Shown here: positions 57,049 to 64,000 of the stretch, piece after piece
How positions within the stretch are numbered: position 1 is the first letter of the stretch
Layout of the letters: every line of letters starts with the position of its first letter
Source of the DNA: Butyrivibrio fibrisolvens 16/4
GTDB taxonomy: Bacteria > Bacillota > Clostridia > Lachnospirales > Lachnospiraceae
NCBI GenBank assembly: GCA_000209815.1
Contig: FP929036.1
Location: 613,885-677,884, forward strand
Length of the DNA stretch: 64,000 nt
Direction: 5' to 3'
The notes under the pieces: generated by a model
The model's input: the letters and a program-made list of their open reading frames with translations, nothing else
The model's database searches: none
Told to the model about the DNA's origin: nothing
Position numbers and translations under genes: made by a program

Positions 57049-57069
57049 GGGGCTGGCTTTGCTAGCCCC
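57049..57069 (+). other. Short GC-rich hairpin between binding protein and permease
   Basis: GGGGCTGGC / GCTAGCCCC with a TTT loop (one G-T pair) and no T-run. Probably a stabilising or partial-termination element that raises binding-protein mRNA over permease mRNA. Confidence 0.6.
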
Positions 57070-57090
57070 TATATTAAAAGGGAGGAAAGG

Positions 57091-58013
57091 ATGAAAGCGT
57101 TTTCTTTTAAGAATTTGATGAAGAATAGGAATAATGCAGCATATCTATTTGTGCTCCCATTCGTCATCGTTTTTTTGATTTTTAGTGTTTATCCTGTTTT
57201 TAGAACACTTTACCTAAGTTTTACAGAGTACAAGGGCTATGGTGACCCTACTCTCGTTGGATTAGATAATTACAAGCGTGTTATAGGAGATAAATTCTTC
57301 TGGCGTTCGCTTTACAACACAGTAAAAATGTGGGGCTTAAACATTGTTTTACAGCTTGGTCTAGCTTTTTACTTACTATCGTATTTTCGGATATTAAATA
57401 CAAGATTTCTGGGCTTCCAGTTTTCAGAGCAGTTTACTATCTTCCAAATCTTATTGCAGCCACATCGGTAGCATTTCTTTTCAAAACACTATTAGATTGG
57501 AAATATGGTACCTTCAACCAGATTCTCCTTGCAGCAGGCATTATTGACCAGCAGGTAAACTGGCTTGGACAGCGCTCTACAGCCTGGGCAGTAGTAGCCG
57601 TAATTCAGGCTTGGATGTGGTTTGGAAATTCATTCATTATGCTTATGGCTGGCGTTCAGGGTATTCCACAGGATTACTTTGAGGCAGCAGCAATCGACGG
57701 AGCCGGCAGATGGAAAACATTTGGAAAAATAACTCTACCACTGCTTCGACCAATTCTTTTATATGTAGCAGTTACATCACTTATCGGTGGTTTACAGCTC
57801 TTTGATTTGCCATTCCTTATCAATGGTGTGGCAGGTGCATCTACAGCAGGTGAGCCAGGTGGAACACTTCAGACTGTAGTTATGTACATGTACAAATTTG
57901 GTTTTGAAACTCATCAGGTTGGATTTGCATCAGCAATTGCATACACCCTGTTTATCATAATTCTTATTGTATCTGTACTTGAATTTAAATTTATCGGTGG
58001 AAAGGAGGACTAA
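57091..58013 (+). CDS. Sugar ABC permease, MalF/UgpA type (one frameshift)
   Basis: Restored length 307 residues with six helices and the coupling motif FEAAAIDGAGRWKTFGKITLP. GGAGG precedes the ATG. A T5 run at 57366-57370 breaks the frame; one T restores LQLGLAFLLTIVFSDIKYK. It pairs with the next gene. Confidence 0.84.
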
Positions 58014-58016
58014 GCA

Positions 58017-58844
58017 ATGGCTACAAAAATCAAAAAAGTAATTCTTTATATAGCACTAATTGTGTTAGCCCTTGGATGTCTTCTTCCATTTTGGCTTATG
58101 ATTGTAAATTCCACCCGTTCCGGTGTGGAAATCACACATTCATTTTCATTTTTGCCAGGCCACAGCCTAAAGGACAACTGGGTAGTACTCTTCGATTATG
58201 TAAATCTATTCAGAGGTTTTGGAAACAGTATAAAAGTGGCTGTTCCTGCCACACTTCTTACAGCATATTTTTCAGCCATCACAGCATACGCTATGGCTAT
58301 GTATGAGTGGAAAGGAAACAACCTTTTATTCAAGGTAATCGTGGTATTTATGATGATACCAGCACAGCTTTCTCTTATCGGATTCTATAATCTTTGCCAA
58401 AAACTTAGATTGATAGATTCATACATTCCTCTTATTGTTCCTGCCATAGCGGCGCCTGGAATCGTATTCTTCCTTCGTCAATACGTGAAATCAACCTTAT
58501 CAAAGGCGCTGCTGGAAGCAGCAAGAATCGACGGGGCATCGGAAATACATACTTTCCACAAGATTGTACTTCCAATTATGGCACCTGGTATTGCTACCAT
58601 GTCAATCGGAGCTTTCATTGGAAACTGGAATTCATACCTGACACCATTAATTCTCTTAAATACTCCTAAAAAGATGACTTTACCGGTTATGATTTCCACA
58701 CTTAATGCTGCTACCGACTTACAAAAGAATCAGGGCGCAATCTACCTTGGCGTTGCCATATCCGTAGTGCCAATCATGATTGTATTCGCATTCTGCTCTA
58801 AGTACATCATCAGCAGTATTTCCGCTGGAAGCGTAAAAGAATAA
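58017..58844 (+). CDS. Sugar ABC permease, MalG/UgpE type
   Basis: A 275-residue permease with six helices and the motif LEAARIDGASEIHTFHKIVL (~residues 166-185). It starts 3 bases after its partner's stop. No ATPase gene is present in the operon. Confidence 0.88.
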   Translation: MATKIKKVILYIALIVLALGCLLPFWLMIVNSTRSGVEITHSFSFLPGHSLKDNWVVLFDYVNLFRGFGNSIKVAVPATLLTAYFSAITAYAMAMYEWKGNNLLFKVIVVFMMIPAQLSLIGFYNLCQKLRLIDSYIPLIVPAIAAPGIVFFLRQYVKSTLSKALLEAARIDGASEIHTFHKIVLPIMAPGIATMSIGAFIGNWNSYLTPLILLNTPKKMTLPVMISTLNAATDLQKNQGAIYLGVAISVVPIMIVFAFCSKYIISSISAGSVKE

Positions 58845-58845
58845 A

Positions 58846-58971
58846 CCACCTGGGCTGGCGCCGTTTGGCGTCAGTCCTTGTTTGCTATCGGCCCTAGACT
58901 ACAAAGGCAGGATGGGACGGGCGGCGGCAGAGGAAGAGGGGGCAAACAAGGATTGATTGAAAGACAGGTGG
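58846..58971 (+). repeat. Nested inverted repeats with GC-rich loop
   Basis: Outer CCACCTG / CAGGTGG (58846-58852, 58965-58971), inner TCCTTGTTTGC / GCAAACAAGGA (58875-58885, 58942-58952), and a local hairpin CTGGCGCC / GGCGTCAG. The loop contains GACGGGCGGCGGCAG, GC-rich in contrast to its surroundings and similar in composition to the 37-kb palindrome. Confidence 0.6.
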
Positions 58972-58991
58972 GTAATTAGTATAATGGGAAA

Positions 58992-60579
58992 ATGGAAACT
59001 AAATTGAGTACAATTAAAAGAATAATAGCAGCAAGTCTAGTAATGACAACGTTTGTGGGCTGCGGAAAGGAAACTGTAGATAATACACCAGCATCAGAGG
59101 ATTCGATTACTTTGGACTGGTATATTAATTATTCCTGGTTTAATACAGGCTGGGGAAGCAGTGTGGTTTCCAGGGCTATTACAGAGAACACTGGGGTCAA
59201 TATTAATTTCATAACGCCACAGGGTAATGAAGAGGAAAAGCTTAATGCTTTGATAGAGTCGGGATCTCTGCCTGATTTGATTACTTTGGGATGGTGGGAG
59301 CCTCAGGTCAACGAGATGATACAGAAGGATATGGTGTATGCCATAAATCAGTTGGCAGATGAGTATGACCCATATTTTTATCAGGTGTGCGATAAGCAGG
59401 CTGTTAGCTGGTATACCCAAAGTGATGGAAATATCTATGGTTATCCTTGTTCTAGTGTCACTCCTCAGGACGTGGAGAGCAACGATAACATAGGCTCGAA
59501 TCAGACTTTTTTGGTAAGGAAGGATATTTACGAGGCTATCGGAAGTCCGGATATGACCACCATTGCAGGTTTTGAGAGAGCTGTTAGAAAGGCAAAGCAG
59601 ATGTTTCCTGAAGTGGATGGAAAGCCTCTTATCCCAATAGGTGCACATCTTTTTGATGATTCGGGAAATGTATCCTTTGATCAGTATATACAGAATTTTT
59701 TTGGCTGTGCCATACGAAAAGGATGGCAAGCTCTATGATAGAAATACAGACCCTGAGTACATCGAGTGGCTAAAGATGTTTAGACAGCTAAACGAGGAAG
59801 GGTATCTTGCTACAGATATTTTTATCGACCAGAGAATCCAGATGGAAGAAAAGCTGGCTGAGGGAAGGTATTTTTGCATGCTATATCAGTATACGGATAT
59901 GGCAGCCCAGCAGAAGCTACTTTACTCCAGAGACCCTAATAGCATTTATATAGCTGTGGATGGTCCGAAGAATAAAAATGGGGATGACCCTGTGCTTCCT
60001 ACAAACACAGTCAGTGGATGGACTGTTACTATGATTTCTAAAAACTGCAAAAATCCGGATAGGGCTATTCAGTTTATGGATTACCTGATTTCGGAGGAGG
60101 GGCAGAAGTTAGTGTATCTGGGAGTGGAAGGAATCACCTACGAAATGGTGGATGGCAAGCCAGTGATAAAACCAGAGGTGCTGTCATTGCTTAATTCTGA
60201 TAGGGTCACCTACGACAAGATTTATGGGGCAGATGATGCATATTGGATGCTGCAGGATAACGTAATGCAGCTAAAGTGGCGGCCAGAGAATACTTCCCCT
60301 ACTACTCAACTGGAGGAGTGGACCTATGATTATGCCAGCTATACAGGTCAGTATGATGTTATTTTGCCAGCGGATACTGAGGATGCTTATATAGATAGTC
60401 AGATAAAGGCACTGTGGGCGCAGACTTTACAGGAGTTGCTTATTTCTGAAAGTGAAGAAGAGTTTGATGATATTTTAGAAAGATATAAAGAAGAGCGTAA
60501 CGCGTTAGGCTACGAACAGCTTCAGGAGAAACGATATCAATATGTTGCAAAAGCAAAAGAAAAATTGGGAATCGATTAA
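58992..60579 (+). CDS. Second extracellular solute-binding lipoprotein (one frameshift)
   Basis: Restored length 528 residues. The lipobox TFVGC puts the lipidated Cys near residue 23. The fold resembles the large sugar-binding proteins that partner with LytS/YesM-type systems. A T7 run at 59696-59702 breaks the frame; removing one T joins QYIQNF to LAVPYEKDG. The start is uncertain, with no strong ribosome site before ATG 58992. The sensor kinase gene overlaps its end by 38 bases, so it may work as the sensory binding protein of that system rather than for transport. No permease of its own is nearby. Confidence 0.72.
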
Positions 60580-62368
60580 AGGCGTAAAACTGAATATTAA
60601 ATTGACCGCCATTATCCTGGTTTTTGTTATGGTGCCTATTGCTATCCTAAGCGGAATAATGTTTTTCAATATTGAGCAGTCTACCATCAATGAAAATGTT
60701 TCATATCTTTCTTCCACAATGGCTAGAAGGCAGGATAGTATTAGAAATAACGTGGATTCAATCAATATGACTACACAGTTTTTTCTGTCAGATGAAACCA
60801 TGAACAAGGTACTTCTTAATGCGAAAAACGGTGGAGAATATACTACAAAAGAGTGGATAAAAATATATCGCAATGACGTGGCAGCTCTTGAAAGACTTAT
60901 CAATACAAACCCGGTACTTGGAGGAGCAAGATATTATGCCTCCACAGATAATGTGCAGGAGATGATGCCGGTAATGTATTCTGCCAGCCGTCTTCAAAAA
61001 CAGGCATGGACTCCTATGCTAGAAGAGGGTGGATGGATTTTTGATTATAAAGATAATCTGTTTTCCGGTGGAGATAATACTCCAATGATGGCACTGATTA
61101 CACCTGTTAAAAATCGTAAATACGGAGAGCTTGGTGTGATTGAGGCCAATATGAAAATGGAGACAATGTTCCCATCTTTGTATGAAAATGTTGCCGGTGA
61201 AATCAGCTGCTTTGTTACAGCTGAGGGTAGAGTTATTTTCGGAAAGAACACTAATGAGGCTGTTAGAAAGATTGCTATTTCTCTGGCAAGGCAGATGCAG
61301 GAAATTGCAAAAAAAGGCGAGACCCCGGATATTAAAACCTATTACAGCAAGAATGATAAAAGTGTTATTTCGGGAATGTACATTAATGAGCTTTCAGGAA
61401 CGCTTGTCTCTGTAAAAAATATTTCAGAAAATATTGATGAGGTTCATAGTCAGCGAAATGCATTTGTATTTTGGATGATTTGCATTCTGGTTGTTTTGTA
61501 CTTCTTGGTTAATCGCGTAGTGCTTAATCTTTTAAAGAACTTCTATGATGTTTTGCGTACAATCAGACAGGTACGTGCAGGAAATCTGTATGTAAGAGCT
61601 ACTGATGTGGGCAGAGAAGATGAAATGGGTGAGCTGGCTCACCAGGTTAATCGAATGCTTGACAACATTCAGACTCTTATGCAGCAGAATATCGACAGAG
61701 AAATTCTGGCAAAGGATAGCCAGATTAAGGCTTTACAGAATCAGATAAATGCCCATTTTATTTACAACGTTTTGGAATCCATAAAGATGATGGCGGAGAT
61801 GCAGGAGGAGTATCAGATTTCTGATTCCATAACAAGTCTAGGAAAGCTCCTGAGATATAGTATGAAGTGGAGCTCTAATACGGTGCTTGTGGCAGATGAG
61901 CTGGAATATATAAAAAATTATATGGCACTTATAAATCTTAGATTTGATTATGTCATATATCTGTCTTTGAATATTCCGGAAGAAATTTTAAGTCAGAAAA
62001 TACCTAAGATGTCCCTTCAGCCAATCATTGAAAATGCCATAATTCATGGTGTGGAGGAGATTGCAGAGGACACAACTATTTATATCAAAGGTATTGTCAT
62101 TGATTCCGACTGTATCATAGAGATTACAGATAATGGCCGTGGCATGAATGAAGAAGAACTGGAGATGCTCAGAAAAAAGATAGCAGGTGAAATAGAAACC
62201 AGCGGTAGTTCAAGTAACGGTATTGGATTAAAGAATGTTGAGGATAGATTAAAAATGGCCTATGGCCCAGGCTACGGAATAGAAGTGGCTGCTATGGAAG
62301 GATGCTATACGAAGGTAAGCATCAAAATTCCTATGATTGAGATAGATGTAAACGAGGGTAATTCATGA
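60542..62368 (+). CDS. Sensor histidine kinase, YesM type
   Basis: A 608-residue kinase. Two membrane helices (~residues 18-42 and ~310-330) flank an extracellular sensor; a HAMP domain (~330-385) follows, then the His_kinase domain with NQINAHFIYNVLESI holding the phosphorylated His, an N-box (LQPIIENAIIHG), DNGRGMNEEE and the ATP lid NGIGLKN. The gene begins inside the lipoprotein gene and overlaps the regulator by 4 bases. YesM/YesN systems commonly control uptake genes for plant sugars. Confidence 0.87.
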   Translation: MLQKQKKNWESIKGVKLNIKLTAIILVFVMVPIAILSGIMFFNIEQSTINENVSYLSSTMARRQDSIRNNVDSINMTTQFFLSDETMNKVLLNAKNGGEYTTKEWIKIYRNDVAALERLINTNPVLGGARYYASTDNVQEMMPVMYSASRLQKQAWTPMLEEGGWIFDYKDNLFSGGDNTPMMALITPVKNRKYGELGVIEANMKMETMFPSLYENVAGEISCFVTAEGRVIFGKNTNEAVRKIAISLARQMQEIAKKGETPDIKTYYSKNDKSVISGMYINELSGTLVSVKNISENIDEVHSQRNAFVFWMICILVVLYFLVNRVVLNLLKNFYDVLRTIRQVRAGNLYVRATDVGREDEMGELAHQVNRMLDNIQTLMQQNIDREILAKDSQIKALQNQINAHFIYNVLESIKMMAEMQEEYQISDSITSLGKLLRYSMKWSSNTVLVADELEYIKNYMALINLRFDYVIYLSLNIPEEILSQKIPKMSLQPIIENAIIHGVEEIAEDTTIYIKGIVIDSDCIIEITDNGRGMNEEELEMLRKKIAGEIETSGSSSNGIGLKNVEDRLKMAYGPGYGIEVAAMEGCYTKVSIKIPMIEIDVNEGNS

Positions 62369-63785
62369 ATAAAATTCTAGTTGTTGAAGATGAAAAGCTA
62401 ATAAGACAGGGAATCTCTGCAATGATCAAAAGAAGTGGGGTCCCATATGAAGAGGTAATAGAGTGCAGTAATGGCTTGCAAGCCTTGGATATACTGAAGA
62501 CTACCAGGATTGACGTGATGCTGACGGATATTAGAATGCCAAAGATGAATGGCATTGAATTGGTTCAGGCGGTGCAGGAGCTGGATAATCCTCCTCTTTC
62601 AGTGGCAGTCAGCGGCTATGATGATTTTTCCTACGCAGTAGAAATGATGAGACAGGGAGTGAGGGAGTATATCTTAAAGCCTGTTGAAAGAGATAAGCTG
62701 AAGGAAGTTCTTACAAAGCTTGATGAGGAACTGAATAATCGAAGACTAGACGAGGAAAAGACAGAGCTTACTGATACAAAGCTTTTGAAGTATTTTCTTC
62801 AGGATAGTGGAACAACCTCTGATGACATCAAGCTTATAGCAAAAAAATAAAGGATGAGGTTGGGCAGCAGTTTAATGTGTATGTTGCTCCTATTGGCAGT
62901 CTTCCAGAAGAAAAGTGTGGAATTCTTCTAAAAAACGTTTTGGGGTCCAATGTTATGATAGTTTCATCAGAGAGAACTATTCATAATGTTAGATATGTTG
63001 GTGTCAGTGATTCCTATTCAGATGCATCGGATTTAAAAAAGGCATACACTCAGGCAAGGGATAGAAGAATGGAAGCTTTTTTGCAGAATATGAGTGTAGT
63101 AGATGAGGACTTACCTGAAATTCCGGAAATGCTATTGCAATCAGCTCAGAAATACACAGATAAAAAATCCATATCTGCCCGAGTGCAGTTGATGGGTACA
63201 GATAGAGCAAAAGACCTTAAAAAGGAGTGGGATGGCTTTTTTATTGCTGCAATAAGAGGACAGATTCCAGCTTCTGATTTTTTAGATTCGATTGAATTTT
63301 TTATTACTGAGTTCACGGGAACTTTTAGAGAAGAAGTACCTGTAGAGCTTAAAAATGTAATGGAGATTGATTGCCTTGATATTTACCGTGAGAAATTTAT
63401 GAGCTTTATTTTGGAGAGACAATCAGAGTTTATGCTAAAAAATGATTCTGATAATACCTCTTCAAAAATGCAGGAAGCCATTAAATACATAAAGGAAAAT
63501 TATTCAACAGATTTGAATATGGCAGTTGTAAGCAACCATATATCAATGAACTATTCATTGTTTTCCACTGAGTTTAAAAACTTTACAGGCACTAATTTTG
63601 TCACCTATGTAAAGGATCTTAGAATGGCAGAGGCAAAGGAACTTTTGGCCAATACAGACTTAAAGGTAAATGAGATTTCTGCCCAGGTCGGATATGACAA
63701 TGAAAAACATTTTATGAAAAGCTTCAAATCCTATGTGGGGGTGTCACCAACCGAATATAGAAAGAATGCAAGTGCTTTGCGATAA
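62365..63785 (+). CDS. AraC-type response regulator, YesN type (one frameshift)
   Basis: Restored length 473 residues. The receiver domain has VVEDEKLIRQG and LTDIRMPKMNG with the phosphoacceptor Asp, and YILKPVERDKL with Lys. A middle linker follows, and the C-terminal AraC domain (~365-470) ends with IGYDNEKHF-like VGYDNEKHFMKSFKSYVGVS. An A7 run at 62841-62847 breaks the frame; one extra A joins IAKK to IKDEVGQQFNV. With the kinase it probably activates the sugar genes of this region. Confidence 0.84.
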
Positions 63786-63836
63786 GGTTTATAATGTGTT
63801 AAACTAAGGCAGACTTTTGAGGAGGGATTTTAAGAA

Positions 63837-64000
63837 ATGAAAAAAAGATTATTAGCATTAGTTTTAATATGCACAATGGCCTTTTCTCTTTCTGCCTGTG
63901 GAAAGAAAGAAGACAAAGCTGAAACTAAGACAGAGAAGACAGATAAAACCAGCAAAAAGAAGGTTGCTGATATCGAATATGATGTAGACGAATTTGTTAA
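63837..64000 (+). CDS. Lipoprotein, N-terminal part (continues beyond window)
   Basis: Begins MKKRLLALVLICTMAFSLSAC with a lipobox, then a Lys/Glu/Thr-rich linker. GGAGG lies ~12 bases before the ATG. Likely another binding lipoprotein regulated by the YesM/YesN system, but only 54 codons are visible. Confidence 0.75.
   Translation, partial: MKKRLLALVLICTMAFSLSACGKKEDKAETKTEKTDKTSKKKVADIEYDVDEFV

Noticed and set aside
59094-59729. A 211-codon frame antisense to the second binding lipoprotein
   Set aside because: It is the mirror of a well-supported lipoprotein gene; composition is unlike a real protein.

Overview
The window looks like a chromosomal segment of a low-GC, Gram-positive anaerobe of the Lachnospiraceae, probably close to Butyrivibrio or Pseudobutyrivibrio. 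Evidence: AT-rich DNA with a few sharply GC-rich islands, AGGAGG-type ribosome sites, a transketolase split into two subunits, a GH3 beta-glucosidase with the reversed domain order known from Butyrivibrio fibrisolvens BglA, many lipoprotein sugar-binding proteins, and a secreted multimodular GH16 glucanase. The genus is an inference.

Layout. 1-2.4 kb: end of a secreted, acidic surface protein (-) and a VbhA-like antitoxin/Fic toxin pair (+). 2.5-7.5 kb: a heterodimeric ABC exporter with its MarR repressor (-) and a divergent TetR regulator. 7.5-15.3 kb: ROK glucokinase, class A PBP, aldose 1-epimerase, split transketolase, and an AAA ATPase of the DUF234 type. 15.5-18.1 kb: a radical SAM enzyme divergent from a zinc-dependent phospholipase C-like protein. 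18.2-19.6 kb: tRNA genes on both strands (5 minus, 8 plus), including an inverted Asp-Val duplication and a tRNA-Asn fragment. 19.8-26.8 kb: a membrane-anchored hypothetical protein, a YitT-family protein, a Nudix hydrolase, an MFS transporter behind an apparent leader-peptide attenuator, and a two-component system. 27-30.4 kb: secreted GH16 with CBM-like modules. 30.6-38.9 kb: a nickel/peptide-type ABC importer, two paralogous methyltransferases, a candidate small RNA, a ~690-bp imperfect palindrome, and hypB. 39.1-47 kb: a secreted DUF5722-type protein, then a LacI-controlled sugar importer with malQ. 47.2-64 kb: GH3, two GH94-type phosphorylases, a sugar ABC importer, a second binding lipoprotein, a YesM/YesN-type two-component system and the start of another lipoprotein.

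How the genes fit together. The right half reads as a beta-glucan and alpha-glucan catabolic region. Secreted enzymes cut polymers; binding lipoproteins and permeases import oligosaccharides, with no ATPase encoded at these loci, so a shared ATPase elsewhere is expected. Cytoplasmic GH3, GH94 and MalQ convert them to glucose and glucose-1-phosphate, which glucokinase, epimerase and transketolase can feed into central metabolism. The methyltransferases, nickel-type importer and HypB suggest a nickel theme.

A strong technical signal runs through the window. At least 18 single-base frameshifts interrupt 14 otherwise intact genes, every one at an A or T run of 5-7 bases. Correcting one base at each site restores a whole number of codons and continuous family homology in every case. 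I read these as consensus errors rather than real pseudogenes. Coordinates below give the whole inferred gene.

The most unusual non-coding features are the 690-bp palindrome at 37499-38187, the leader/attenuator at 22071-22316, the small-RNA candidate at about 37370-37475, and a hairpin that buries the ribosome site of the binding-protein gene at 55635.
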